DNA of 64,000 nt from Anaeramoeba flamelloides (GCA_027625915.1 JANTQA010000023.1:3596001-3660000), one strand, 5' to 3'. Shown: positions 1 through 13,010, numbered from the stretch's first letter. The notes: generated by a model not told the origin, from the sequence alone. Numbers and translations are program-made.

Positions 1-539
1 GTCATCACATTAAGTTCAATGACTTCAAATGTGTCTAAAAAAAATTGGATTTGTAAAATCATACTATTTGTTGATCTCTTCAATTAAAACGGATCTTATT
101 ATTAGTAAAAAACCCAAGGATTTTATAAAAAAATTCCATTTCAAGACAAATTTCAAGCTTCACTCATCAATATTTTTAACTTCAAAGTTGAAAAATATCT
201 ATTTAAAATTTAGTCTAGAAATTTAGATAGCTTGTTAAAAAATTCATTTTTTTCAAAAATTAATCAATTAATGAATAAATTATTTGACTAATTATTTTTA
301 TATATTGTAAATACAAATAGATTTTGGAGAAAGGACACTTTTTTAATCGAAAAGTTTTTAGGTTGATAATTATTGAGTTAATCTTTGAAATTAAAAAAAT
401 GAAAAAATGCTATGTGTTGGGAGTTCTAAATCTAAATATGGATTTTTAAATCCCAAGATACTATTATTTGGGGTTTCTAAACTATATTCCTAGTAATTTG
501 GACATAGTTTAAATAGTTGAAAGAATAACAATACTCCAC

Positions 540-1020
540 TTTACATTCAATTTAGAAAGAAATTTGATTTTACATACTATATCATTTTTTATCTTTTTTT
601 TTTTGTTTTCAATTGCTTTTTTCTTGTTATGTAATCTGTTCGGTTAGATCTAGTATTGTTTCTTGATGGTTGGTAGAAGGTTAGTGTTGAGTTTGTTAAA
701 AAAAAAAATCACATACAATTGGTTGATGGTATCTTATCTTTTGATCGATCAACAATTGTTGGTGAAAATTAAACAAATTTTCCTATATATTTTTTGTTCC
801 GATTGTTTCTTTATTTTGGACACATCGGGTTTTATTTTTTTCGATTACATTTTTTTCTTTTATTTGGATTAAAATGATTACTTATTAAAACATTAATACT
901 GGGTACTTAAATGTGGTTTTGTATTAGGTTTGGATAAATACAAGAAATTGGGTTTTATTTTGCCTATTTTTGATTTTGGGTATGTTCAAATTTTTGGAAT
1001 GGGGTTTATTTTTAGATTTT
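540..1020 (+). repeat. Dispersed repeat family R1, copy 1
   Basis: This segment aligns by eye with 38290-38740. Both share a TTTTGTTTTCA block, a TCACATACAATT block, a GATCxATCAAxAATTGTTGG block and TTAATACTGGGTA followed by CTTAAATGTGG. More distant relatives are 26945-27600 and 63349-64000. All four copies have the same orientation. No coding potential is visible, and the family and ends are unknown. Confidence 0.7.
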
Positions 1021-1824
1021 GGGAAAGGAATTAAAAAAAAATACATTCAAATCACTAATCCAATCAAAAATTTTAGATTAAGAATAGGAATCCTTTAAAA
1101 TAGTATATTTTCCAAATTTAAGATATTAATTCTGGAAGTGAGCACTTTCATGACTTTTTATAGACGACTATTTTCAAAATAGCTCATACAGACTAGTTAA
1201 ATCCGTTTTTAAAAATTAAAATTGTTTTTGTTTATCGAAGACCTATTACATTCAAAGACCAAAGAAACCAACGATAAACTATCCATAAATATGACTAGTT
1301 TCTTAAAATTCTCTTATTAAAAAAGAAATTCAAAAAATAGGGGATCAAAACAAAAATTTATCTAAAAAAATAGAATAAGTTCTGTTAAATTTTAAATCTC
1401 AAAAAAAACAAAAAAATTTAAAAAAATTTAGAACAAATTCCGTTCCTAATTTAAATTTTACTTATAAAAATAAGAGAAGTACTTTCAAAACTGATTTAAC
1501 CCGAGGTAGATTATTGTATAGCCAAAATTATATATTATAATTGAACAAGAAGAAAAAATAGTCTAGTTTTTATTTTGAAACAGATACCATTGACTTTAGA
1601 CAATACACTTTTGATCCTTGTAACTCTACTAGATTATCTTGACAAATTATTTTCAAATAGTTGAAATATATTAAAAATACAACAATCTTATTCAAAAGGA
1701 AACAAAAATGAACAATTTTTGGGGTTTTTATATTGATAAGTATAGGGTAAATTTAAAAATTAAAAAATTGACAAATATTTTTTTTTTAGTATTAAAGAGG
1801 AAGAAATTAATTTTATATGATGGT

Positions 1825-2125
1825 CGTTGGATTTTCTTGTGTTTTCTTTTTATTCCAAAAATTAATATATTTTAAGAATTAAACATAATAAGACAAGAAA
1901 AACACCTTTAACGTTTACTATACCCGAATTTAAAAGAATTGAGTAATTTTTTTTTTTTCTCTATTCTTTTGAATTCTGATGAGCATCGTTAACTTTTTTT
2001 TTATTTTAATTTGAGACCTCGAAGAAAATTTCTAAAATTTTTTAATTTTTTATTCTCAAAAAAAAAAAAAATCTAGTACTCTACTACACTCAACTACACT
2101 TGAGGGTACTCTACTACACTTCCCT
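1825..2125. repeat. Degraded hairpin array
   Basis: Two imperfect palindromes lie in succession. One pairs a GAATTTAAAAGAATTGAGTAA arm with CTCTATTCTTTTGAATTCTG. The other is an A/T-rich arm ending near CTAGTACTCTACTACACT. These are the modules of the arrays at 11960-12132, 19060-19375, 37385-38060 and 50555-51115, here more decayed. The right edge carries a short repeated ACTCTACTACACT motif. Confidence 0.55.
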
Positions 2126-3289
2126 AATTTCTAAATTTTTCTTTTCAAAAATTAATAAAGAATTATAATTAACTTTATCCTGGCGTAATTTCAAACTAAA
2201 TAATGGGATTTTATTTTCAATAATGTTGGGGTTACTATTCTTTTCATTTTTGATAAATTTTTCTTTTCAAAAATCAAGTCTAGTAGTGAAAAAAAAACCC
2301 GAACATAAAACGAATCATGGAAAAGATTATTAATTGTTTATATTAGCTTAATTGTTATCTAATTTCAAATATTTTTAAATCAAATCCTTTTTATAAGAAT
2401 CAAACCTCTAAAATTATAACCCACTCGCTTATTAGAATGATAATTAATAAAATTACACTTGTTCAAAACAAAATCCAATCAAAAAAACAAGAATAAAAAT
2501 TATCATTTTCAAAACCATAATAAACCTCTATAAAAACCTATTGTTTTTCAAAAAAAAATTATCTACTTTAGCTATCAAACAATTACTTCATTATTCCAGA
2601 GATACGTTTCTTTAATGAACTTTAGGTAGGTTTATTACTTTGTTAATAAAAAATTTGGTTATTTTTAAAGGGATTTGAATTTGAATAATGTAATTTTATA
2701 ACAATTTTCCTAATAGTCACAACAAGTAACTTGTCGGTGATTATTTTCAAGTTGGAGATTTTGATGGATAAACTTTAATTTGAAAAAAATATTAAAAAGA
2801 ATATTGCTATTTTCCAATTAATAAAGGAACATTTTTATTTCAATTTCCAAAATGAATATTTATTATAACTTTAACAATCAAATTATAAAAGTGAAAATTT
2901 TGTCTCAGAGTTAATTAAGTAAGTTTAATTTATTGTCTAAAAATATCATTTCTAAAAGATGTTATAAAGATCTTTGGATTCTCTTTCGACCATTAAAAGA
3001 GATAAATATTTTGGAATGTGAACAAAAAATTTCCTTTTTTTAATTGTAAAATAATAGTATTTAAAAAATTTCTTTTACAAAAATTTATAAATAAAACAAT
3101 CATTGGTTAAATAGACATCTGATAATAATTAATTATTAGCAAAAAATAACTCTTAAAAATATTCTTAAATTAAAAAATATTTTCTTGGGAACAAGGACGC
3201 CTCCCACCCTTAAAATTACTGAGGTATTTGATTTTCCTCTATTCGAAAGAAAAGTATTTCTCTCTTTTTTACAAAAACCTTTTAGAACT

Positions 3290-3530
3290 TGAGGTACTGA
3301 TATTTGAATCCCAACTCGGGAAATTTTTGAGTTTACTGATAAATTCTAATAAATTTCCAAAAATTTTTAGTTCAATATCCATTTTGATAAATCTTTGAAC
3401 TGTTTCTTATCCAACAGTACAGGACCAAGAAAATTTTGAAGAACAACCAATTTTACAGTGTTTCTTAACACTTGGCCACATAAAATGCATTATTCAAAGC
3501 TTGAGCAGAATAATTTCAAAAAGGAAAATC
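3290..3530 (+). repeat. Dispersed repeat R2, copy 1
   Basis: This sequence reappears as its reverse complement at about 22130-22330. Shared blocks include TTTTACAGTGTTTCTTAACACTTG, GATAAATCTTTGAACT and the run around AATTTCxAAAAATTTTTAGTTCAAT (read here on the plus strand). A palindrome-like GTGTTTCTTAACAC core is present. Nothing coding is recognised. Confidence 0.65.
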
Positions 3531-4024
3531 AAGTAAAAATTTCCAAACATAAATTGCAATTTATCAGTATTTTCAATTTGCTTTTGGAAAGTAGAGTTTT
3601 TAAATTACAAACTCACATGACTGATAACTCTCTTTCTCAAAGTATTTGAAAGGTGAAAAAGAAAGGATATTACTGGTATTTAAATTTTAATTAGGATTAA
3701 ATTTCACTGGGCTTACAATTACCTTTTTGAAACAAGTCATCCAAATTACAACCAATTTCTTTCGATGGTCTCTATTTATAAAAAAGAAATCATTAGAAAA
3801 CGGAAGTGAAAATATTTTCCTATTTAAAATTCGAATACCAGTAAAGTTTCCAAAAAAACGAAAATTCAAATCTATGAAACGAAAAATATTCACTATTTAT
3901 AACCAGGGTAGTTCTAGTTTCATTTCTAAATACAACAAACTATTAGATAAAGGTATGAACAATAATTGCAAAGATAGATATTTATCATTATTTCTTTTTC
4001 TTTATTTGTTCGTTTTTTCACGAA

Positions 4025-7000
4025 ATGGAAAAACAAACCGAAGGTATCACTGTGAGAGAATTATTAGATCTCCAAGAAAAGCTCAAACAAGACGAGACAT
4101 GTTTTTCAGCAGAAGAGATCGCGATCCAAAACATAAAAAGAAAAATCGAAAATCTAATCGATAGGCTACAAAAGATGATTGTCTTAAATTTGTCCTTAAA
4201 CCGCTCGATGGAGTCGCTGAATGTTCTCCAATTAGAAAAATCAATGAAAGAAAATAAACCAAGCAACCTTGGGAAGGTGGTCTTTTATCAGACCCTGGAT
4301 TGCCCTTTATCCACTGTGCAAAAAAACAGATATCGGCGATTGCTGTTGTTGTTAAGGACAAACCCTTTCCTAATCGCTGATTCCATTACAAAGGTCATTG
4401 ACCTTGGAAAGGAAGAAATTGATCACATTACCCATTCGGGCTTATTTTCTGTTTATGCAAACATTTGTAATGACGAAGAAGAAAATCATTTCTTATTACT
4501 CCTCAAGGACTGTATCGAGTTTGAATTCAAAAATACAAAATTGCAATCCGATCAATTCCTTTCAAAAAATAAAATTTTGTCCCGTTTGTTATCGGCCTAT
4601 ACAAAATCTACCACCTCATATAAATTTCTTGTAAACAGTTTAAGAGATGTTATTCTTGAAGTAATACAAAATGACGATTATGATTTTGTAAGCTGCTTTG
4701 TTTTTTTTTTTTTTTTTAATTTTTTTTTTCTCGTTTTCTTTTTCTTTTTCATCTCTTGTTTTATTCATTCCAAAAAAGAACAAAAGTTTTTCTTTTTTTC
4801 AAACGTTTTGAGAAAATACGTGTGGTAAATTAACAACATTTTTTCCTTTCCAAAGGTTCTTTTGTTTCTGGGATCTTACAAAATATTTCTTAATAAAATT
4901 CCTGGTCTGGCTTTTGTAAAAAAGTTTTGAATAAGTGTGGCTGATAAGTTTATAGAGTGTTGACCTTATCAACTCAAAGCCTGGGCAACAAAACAGTTTA
5001 AGCAAGAATTATAAAGCCTTTAGTCCACAAATTTTTTAAAAGAGTTGCTTGAGGATTATTAAAATATACTCTTTTTTTTTTACTTTTTCACATTTTTTTT
5101 TCAGCTTTAGAGAAAGCTACTTTCAGATTCCAAACCAAAATTTTTGTCAATAAAATAGGAACAAAACCCAATTGATTTTAATTTTCCAATATTAAAACGA
5201 GAGTATATTTTAATAAAGAAATAAATTGCTGGTATTTGAATTTTGAATGTGAAAAACTTTTTATCAATACTTTTGTTTCCTTGAATTTTTGACAAAGTCA
5301 ATTCTTTTTAAATTTTTTCACCCTCAATCTTTTTGCTTTTTTTTTTAAAAGGATTTGGAGGGGGGTAAAAGGAATAAATTATCATTTTAGGAATTCACAA
5401 ACTTTATTTTATTAGATCTTAAATAAGTATAACTCATTTCAAGCTAATTTTCAACAAAATCCTTTTGTAAATTTGTTGTTTCATCTTCAGAAACACGCTT
5501 TTGTAAAGTTAAATACCAAAAGATTATGATTGGTTTTTACGCCGGAAATCCAAAATATATATCATTGTAATTAAGTGAATAATACGAATGTATCTAAATT
5601 AAATCACCACGTCTAATTCCTCAAAAAAGAAAACTATTGGTGAAATTTTAAGAGACAAAATCAAAGTTTTATTGAAATGTACTGATAAATACACAAAAAT
5701 ACTTTTAACCTTTTTTACTTAATTTTCCTGTTTTTGAAAATATTTTTATGGGCTTTAAAGAAAGAATTTTATTGTTTTCAATTCAAAGAAAGCATGTAAA
5801 TTAGTTAAATACAAGAATTTTGTTGGAAAAAAAATGATTTTTTTTTTTTTTTTTAATTTTTTATGGCCGCGATTGAATCATGACCTATTGCCCTTGAAAA
5901 AAATGATTTTTTTGTTGGTTCACAAGAAATAACAAAAAATGGAAATTGAACCAAAAAGTATAAAACCTTTTTTTGAATTTATCAGTATTAAAATAATATT
6001 TGACGAAAATTTCCAAAGTACTCTAGTTTTCTTTTACTTAAGGAATATGTTCCCACCCTGGAGGGTATTTATTGGTTGTGCTATTTTGCATTCACTTCTC
6101 AAAAAGAATTTTTATTCTGAAGAAATTGGACAAAAAATAACTAAATTCGAAGTTAAAAACACCAAAAAAAAAAAAAAAAAAAAATATTTAAAATAGATTT
6201 TTGAATGATATAATTTTACAAAAAAAAATGAAATAGACTTGAAGTGAATTTTCAAGTTCAAATTCAAATTTTAAAACATTTCAAACCTGTAAAAGTAACT
6301 TTAAGAAATACTTTGAACTATTTGAGGAAAATTTTTTGTGTTTATAGATTTGAAATGGAAATTATGAAATATTAAAATCAAATTTTGAAAGGATCAAAGA
6401 AAGGTAAAATTGTGAAAATTGTTGGAAAATTGTTGAAAATTTTATATGTTTCTAAAAAGAAATTCTCAATGTGTAAAAGTAACTGAGAGTATAGAACCTC
6501 TTTCAAGATGTGTTTTTATACAATAATTTCACTATTTTCAACCGAAAACGAAGTCCTTAAAAACCACCTCTTTTTTTTTTTTTTTTTATTATTATTTAAG
6601 GGAGGGGTTATTAACCCCTCTTGTTTACCTGGATTCCTACAAAACCACCACTTTCAAAAAGTTTGAAAAAATAAAAATGAAATTTTCAATTATTTTTTCC
6701 GATAAAATCCAAGGAAATATTAAATTTAGAGAAAAATTAAAATTTATTTTTTTCTATAAAATTAAACGTTTAATCTGAATAAAAATCTAAAAAATCAATT
6801 CAAGAAATAGAAAATAATTGAAAACCCAAAAATAAAAAAAAAATGTAAAAAAATATCTTTTAATCCATTGGAATTAAACAAATAAAAACTATTTATTTAA
6901 TAGATAAAATAATCAAATCTAAATTTTATAAAAAAATATAAATTAACTTTTTAAATATTATTCAAAGATAATAAAATAATCTTCGAAACCAATTTTTTTT

Positions 7001-10000
7001 TTTTTTGTGGTTGGTAATAATTTGAAAAAAATCTGTGTGAAATTGAATTTGTCAATTTAAATTAATTCAGATCTTTAAAAAATAATTTTTGATATATGAT
7101 CTCTTATTCAATAATATTGTTCGTTATATCCCTAGATTTTAAAAAGTCAAAAATTAAAAAATAGTTAAAATTAAAAAAAAAAAATCAAATATTTTTCTTT
7201 TCCCGAACTGATTGGCCAAATAATTTAAATAATTCGTTAAAAAAACTATAAAATTTTTAAATGAAAAAAAAATATTATTTTATTTTTTTTTTAAATTAAA
7301 AAGAAATATTTTATATAAAATCAATTTATAATCACAAATTCACATTAATATTGATTATTAGTCAATAGATAAAACAATTTTTCTCTGTGAAGTCAAAATA
7401 TCTTAGGTAATGAATAAATTATTTATTAACGTATTTTTAGTTCATTTTGGGGTGCAAAAGGTAAACTAAAAAATTTGTGATTCCAAATGATGTGTTTTAA
7501 TTATTAAAACTAAAGTTTTTGATGTGTAGAAAAACTTTTTAAAAAAAAAAAAAAAAATATTTTTCACAAAATTTCGTTGAAAAATAATTAAATCAAAAAG
7601 AACGAAGAGTAATTTTTTAAATGTTGAAAAAATTTTTTCCAAGTTATTTTTTAAAATGTAAGCACCTATACAATTTTAAATTATAATATTTTCTAACATA
7701 ATTGTTTATAAATTTTGTATCTTAGAATCTTTTCATAATGATTCAAATTACAAACATCATTATAAAGACAATTAGGACATTTGGAAATTTAGGGTACATA
7801 CAATATATGCTAATCCAATCGGTATTGATATCTCTCTAAATTTTATATTACCTTTTTACGTATAGAACCACTTCCGAAGAAAATATTTAAATTTGAAATA
7901 TAAAAAAAAAATTCCCAATTTTTTTGGAAATACCTTATATTGAAATTATAATTATTGAATTTTAGTACTACAAGAAAATTCTAGAGTTTATATGTCTTTT
8001 GCTACAATTTTGGTATTTTATATTTTTTCTAAGATCCTGTAATTTACATCAAAAATAATATTCACTCTTATGTTATTATTAAAAATTGAATGGGAATTGT
8101 TGATCAATAAACTAATAAAGAAAAAAATTCAAAGATAAAAAACTGAAACATTTTTTGCTTATTTTGGAAACATAATTAAAAATCTATTAATTTGGAATTG
8201 AATGAAGAGTTACTTATTGAAATTTGAATTTAACATGGTTAAAAAAGTTTAGATACTCGGTTTTTTGATCATAAGAGATTGATACCAAATGGATTTGTAA
8301 TAAAAAACTAAATGTCTTGAAATACTATAATTGTTCGAAAAATAAGAAGGTATTTTATTTTTTTGGAATAATTTTTTTGGAAAACAACCTTTTCAATTTC
8401 GAATTCTAAAGGATAAAACGAAATTCAGGGAAGAGCAAGACTGGAAAATCGTGTTTAATTGCTTTTTTTGAAGTGAAATTTTTCATTCAAAAATTAAATC
8501 CATAATAGACATCGGGGATTTGGTACTCATTTTCATTCATGAGATTTACTTTTTGAGATTATTTATTACAAAAAGGATTTCAAAAATTACAAATACACAT
8601 CAGGAATAAAACTGTTTGTAGCTTGAATGTTTGGTAGTAATTATATTTTATCTTTTTTTAGTTGAAGAAAAGATCAAAAAAGAGCAATTTATTTTCTCAA
8701 CCCATAGAAAGAATAGTTTAATTTCAATTTTGGTTTTAAAATTTGTTTTGTTTTGATGGAGTTTTTTCCACTCGGTACAAAAAAACAGGAGTTGTATTTT
8801 TTCAAGAAAAAAATTTTAAATTAAATTTCATTTTTACAAAGAAATAAAATGGTTTTCGTTATTTATTCGAATTTTGAAAGAAAAAGCAGCAAACTCAAAC
8901 CCTTATTGACAGATCTTGAAATGATTTTGATTTTAGTAACTACAAAATAAGAAAACATTGAAACGTTGAAAATATTTTTATTTTTTTTCGATTTTAAGTA
9001 AAAGATTATGGGGGTTTGCCGAACCCAAATAGTGAATTGGGAGTTGGTTTTAACAATATTCTAATCAATTTTTGCTGTCTATATTCATTAAAACAAATTC
9101 TTTAAAAAAAACATTGTCCCCGTATATTAAGACATATAAAATGATAGTGAGAAAACCTTAATATATAGTTGAACAGATTGATAAAATATTTTACTAATTA
9201 ATGCTTTATTACCTTTTTTCTGATTTACTTTTCACAAGTATTATGCCTGGGAAATAAAATAAAATAAACAAGATCTTCCTTTTTTTAATTACTAAACATA
9301 TTTAATGTTGATCATGGTTTTTATTTCTTTATTTATTCAAACAATATTTATTCAAACAATTTTTAATATTTTCTAATCAGAATAAAAAGCAAAAAAGCAA
9401 TATGAAAACTAAAAATAAAAATGAAAATGAAAACAAAAATATAGATGGATCTAGATTGGAAAAACGGCAATTTGCAATTATTTGTGGAAAGTTTTTCGAT
9501 TCTTTATACCAAAAAATTCCTTTAATGCCCTATGGGATTAGATGGATAACACACGTGATTCAAGAATTTTGTAAAAAATATGATCGGGAATCTGATAAAA
9601 ATTTAATTTTAGGAAATTTCATTTTTTTAAGATTCCTTAATCCAGTTATTATTACACCCGAAAGATATAACATCATTCCAGATATACCAATTTTAAAACA
9701 CCATCGTAATAATTTTTTAAAAATAGCAAAATTTTTAAAATCACTTTGCAATGGGATTGAAACGGTGAAGAACACTTATCAATTCATTGACGAAGATTTA
9801 AAAAACATTAATTTAGATGTTAACAAATTTTTCCATGAGGTGGGGAATATTCAAGAAAGAGTTATTGGAATGTCTTTCCCATCAACAACACAATTAATTT
9901 CAACGTTGCTTATTGACCGAAAGCCAAAGGCTCGAAATACATTTGTGTCTATAAATGATTTATATTCTTTGCATGCATTTTTCAGAAAATATATTACTGA

Positions 10001-11750
10001 TGTTGTTACAAAGGAAACAAATGTACCATTAGAAAAAAGCCAATTAATGAACTGTATCAAGGATTTGGGTGATATACCAGATTTAGTTAATGATGAAGAA
10101 AATAAATATTTATCTTATTCATTAAATTTATCTGACCAATTATTTTCAACAAAGAAAAATAAATCACCCAAAATAAAAAATAGGAAAAGAGTCAATACTT
10201 TAACTGGATTTAGGTGGTCTTCTTTTAGAAATAAAAAAGAAAGCCCAAAGGGGAAGGGAAAGGAAAATGATAAGGAAAAGGAAAATGATAAGGAAAAGGA
10301 AAATGGAAATGAACAAAATAAAGATAAAGAATATGACAAGGATAAAAATAAGAACACTGAGAACGGAAATGAGAAGGGGAATGAGAAGGAGAAGGAAGAA
10401 AGAAAAACAATTAAGGAAAATGAAATTAAAAAAGAAATTAAATTAATCAACAAAGAAAATAAATTAAAGAAAAAAAACATAATGAAGCTAAAAAAATATA
10501 ATCCAAAAACGAAACTTAAAGGATGGAGGATGAAAAATAAAAATAAAAAAAATAAATTTACTAAATTTAATTCAAATAACACGACAAATTTATTAAAAAA
10601 AAGAAATAATACAAATTTTGAAGAAATAATTCTGAAAGGGGAAAGGCTAAAGGGACAAGAATATGATCAATTAATTGAAGAGGGTGAATTAAAATTAAGA
10701 AAAACATTATGCAAAATAAATTACTTAACTGGGAAAAAGGATGATGATTTATTAGAAATGCTAAAAAGGGAAAGAGAGGCTGTACATTCAAGCTACTCGA
10801 TAAACGTTGCATGCTTATTGGATTCCACATTGTTAACTTTAGAAAAAATGCCAGAAACAATCAAAAAAATGAATTATAGGCCTTTAATTTATAAATTAAA
10901 AAAGGACTATTCCAAAAGAAGGTTGGATTTACAAGGGTTGGTCAAAGAGAAATACCAATTGCAAGGGATTTATAATAGACTACAAGAACTGGTCAACCAA
11001 GCGGAGTCAAGGAATTTAGGATTTGAGAATTTTGTTAAAAGTCTAATTGCTCGAAGATTTATCGAAACAAATTTAAAAAAACTTGAAAAATTGTCACATG
11101 AAATTGTTAATTCCCAATCCCTAAATGAACAAAAGGATAAATCATTAGAATTTTTTGATATTCTCGATGATTTAATTCTACAATACCCCCTAGTAAAAGT
11201 ATATATTAATTCAACACATACCGTGTTAAAAATTATTCATAACGAAACATTTACAAAGTTATTTAAACAATTATTTTATCCCTTATTCGACATCAAAACT
11301 TTTAAACAAAATGATTTATTGTTTTATGAAAAAATTTTAAAAATTAAACCTTTAATCACCCCGAATTTTTTAAATGTTCCCACTCAAGTATGGAAAAAGG
11401 ATTTATGGCAATTAGCCATCGTGGAATTGGAACGAGTGAATAATTATAAGTCACCCTTATTAAAAATTGAAGCTCTTGCAAAATGTGCAAGAATCGTTAA
11501 TAATATTCTGCTATATAATGGAATCAAGGAAGTAGGCGCTGATTTGATGCTTCCCATCATGATTTATATTACCCTAACAGTCAATTTAAAGAATTTGCCT
11601 TCCAATATTAGATTCATAGACCACTTTTGTTGTAGAAACTTAATAGACCCTGAACAAGAATACTGGTTTACAGTTTTTAAATCTGCCTTTGTTTATTTAA
11701 ACGAATTAGATCCAAATACAATTACACAATCACAAAATATTTTAAAATAA
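4025..11750 (+). CDS. RasGAP-VPS9 domain protein (GAPVD1/RME-6-like)
   Basis: This is a predicted endosomal GTPase regulator: a RasGAP-fold domain that acts on Ras-type GTPases and a VPS9 domain that activates Rab5-type GTPases. Exons are 4025-4687 and 9381-11750, giving 1,010 residues. The intron starts GTAAGC, ends TCAG and is phase 0. RasGAP spans about residues 80-390. Arg111 in the RTNP motif sits where an arginine finger would be, and the signature FLRFLNP is at 303-309. A Lys/Glu/Asn-rich linker covers about 500-630. A helical region follows, then VPS9 at about 860-1000, ending with ADLMLPIMIY and EYWFTVFKSA. RasGAP first and VPS9 last is the GAPVD1/RME-6 order. IQGAP is excluded because no IQ or calponin domain is present and VPS9 is. 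The start is the first in-frame ATG, behind a pyrimidine-rich tract. The catalytic role of Arg111 is inferred. Confidence 0.88.
5930..6560 (+). repeat. Dispersed repeat R3, copy 1
   Basis: The reverse complement of this segment is recognisable at 16310-16850, in the large intron of the TFIIE alpha gene. Shared blocks include CTTCTCAAAAAGAATTTT followed by ATTCTGAAGAAATTGGAC, and further on GTGAAAATTGTTGG and AAGTCCTTAA. The 85-codon open frame at 5939 lies in this repeat and has no known domain. Confidence 0.65.
6840..7960 (+). repeat. Dispersed repeat R4, copy 1
   Basis: This aligns in the same orientation with about 43950-45000. The best block is TATATGATCTCTTATTCAAT followed by AATATTGTT and CTAGATTTTAAAAAGTCAAA. 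Further blocks surround GTTTTTGATGTGTAGAAAAAC and CAATTAGG. It is roughly 1.1 kb long with no coding potential seen, and ends are not determined. Confidence 0.65.
8770..9165 (+). repeat. Dispersed repeat R11, left copy
   Basis: This is shared in inverted orientation with 12330-12720. The clearest blocks are AACGTTGAAAATATTTTTAT, AAAGATTATGGGGGTTTGCC and TATTAAGACATATAA. The two copies face each other across the second exon of the RasGAP-VPS9 gene. Function unknown. Confidence 0.7.
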
Positions 11751-11959
11751 TTGATCCAACTTTATATTTTTTTTTTTTTCTTTTATTTTTTTTTTTTATC
11801 AATTTTTCTTAAAAGATTATTATTTTTTATTTATTTATTTATAGAAAGGAGTAATTAAAGAAAAATCATCAAATAAAAAAAAGAGAAGAAGAAAAATAAT
11901 TAAAATATATATAAAAAATAAATTTATCATTTTCATGACCAAATAGAAACTATCCACTG

Positions 11960-12132
11960 TCGTTAGGTTTTCCAGGATTTGAAAGAATGTAGTAAAATCT
12001 ATGATTTTACTCAATTCTTTCCAATTCTGGAAAACCGTCGTTAGCTTTTTTTTAATTTGAGAAATAAAAAGAAAATTTCTTAAATTTTCTTTTAATTTCT
12101 TAAATTAAAAAAAAGCTAGGCACTTGACGACA
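11960..12132. repeat. Two-hairpin array
   Basis: Two near-perfect palindromes stand back to back. The first (about 11965-12037) pairs GGTTTTCCAGGATTTGAAAG with its complement ending in CTGGAAAACC, around a TCTATGATTTTAC centre. The second (about 12041-12118) pairs AGCTTTTTTTTAATTTGAGA with TCTTAAATTAAAAAAAAGCT. They are separated by CGTTA-type sequence, and the array ends with CTAGGCACTTGACGACAC. The same end motif occurs in reverse inside the array at 19060-19375. Confidence 0.8.
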
Positions 12133-12329
12133 CGTCCCCAGAATATACAGAAAGAGCAAAAACCCGATAGAAAGATTATCAATTATAGATAAAAATTCCA
12201 CATTCCGTGATTAATGATTAGTATTCCACGACTCTCAGAGTGGGGCACTGGGTGCCCGAATTTATATATTTAAAAGATTATTATTTTACAGAATCAAGAA
12301 TCGTTTTTTTTTATTATAATTATTTTTTT

Positions 12330-12720
12330 GATTACTTATATGTCCTAATATATGAAGACAATGTATTTTTTATTGAAAATTTTGTTTTAATGGAAATAAA
12401 CACCTAAATTCGATTAAAATACAGAATCAACTCTTGATTCACTGTTTGAGTTCGGCAAACCCCCATAATCTTTTTCTGAAAATTGAAAAAGAATAAAAAT
12501 ATTTTCAACGTTTTATTATTTTTATGTTGATAGAATCAAAATAATTTATTGACTAGTCAAATGGGGATGAATTTAGATTACTTGTTTTTCTTGGGGATTC
12601 GAATAAATATTGATATTGTGTTTCTTTCTTTTTTTAAAAAGATAACTTTAATGAAAAAACTTTCCTTTAGAAAATACAACACCTTTTTTTCGGAACCAAT
12701 AGGAACACACACTACCAAAA
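12330..12720 (-). repeat. Dispersed repeat R11, right copy
   Basis: This is the reverse-complement partner of 8770-9165. The blocks GGCAAACCCCCATAATCTTT, ATAAAAATATTTTCAACGTT and TTATATGTCCTAATATATGA match it. It lies about 600 bases beyond the stop of the RasGAP-VPS9 gene. The 62-codon open frame at 12549 lies inside it and is not supported as a gene. Confidence 0.7.
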
Positions 12721-13010
12721 AAAAAAAACAATTTTAAAATCAAAATAGAAATAAAATTATGATTGTTAGGGGTTGGTAAACAAGCGGTATATTTATAATT
12801 TTTACTATATTATAATCAAAAAAATTAAACAAATAACTACTGTAAAACATCCAAGTTCTAAATGGTTCTATTTTAAGAGTATATTTGGAATTTTTAAAAC
12901 CTACTTGAAAACAAATAATCTCAAAAATTAAACCCTAATAATGAAAATTTGTTTTTTAAAGAAAACTTATTCAACATCTAATTTTAACTCCATTTTTCGA
13001 GCTTGTTCTA

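Larger units (their letters stand above)
1..4024. other. Gene-free repeat-rich flank
   Basis: I see no gene here. The short open frames on both strands have no recognisable motif and lie in AT-rich sequence. The stretch contains one copy of a dispersed repeat (about 540-1020), a degraded hairpin array (about 1825-2125) and a repeat shared in inverted orientation with 22130-22330 (about 3290-3530). The last 60 bases before the ATG at 4025 are pyrimidine-rich, as they are in front of the TFIIE alpha start. Confidence 0.7.
4688..9380 (+). other. 4.7 kb intron of the RasGAP-VPS9 gene
   Basis: The donor GTAAGC at 4688 and acceptor TTCTAATCAG ending at 9380 join in phase 0, between the two halves of the RasGAP domain. 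The intron is filled with repeats: R3 copy 1 (5930-6560), R4 copy 1 (6840-7960) and R11 copy 1 (8770-9165). No open frame inside resembles a domain, so I do not think an extra exon is hidden here. Confidence 0.8.

Noticed and set aside
663-872. A small plus-strand open frame of 69 codons
   Set aside because: It lies in repeat R1, and the other R1 copies do not keep the frame.
3727-4164. A 145-codon plus-strand frame overlapping the start of the RasGAP gene
   Set aside because: It overlaps the well-supported exon 1 in another frame and is Arg/Lys-rich without a domain.
10115-10582. A 155-codon minus-strand open frame rich in Phe, Ser and Leu
   Set aside because: It is the mirror of the Lys/Glu/Asn-rich linker of the RasGAP-VPS9 protein and has no independent support.
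4025-11750. Calling the RasGAP gene an IQGAP
   Set aside because: A VPS9 domain ends the protein, and there are no IQ motifs or calponin homology domain.
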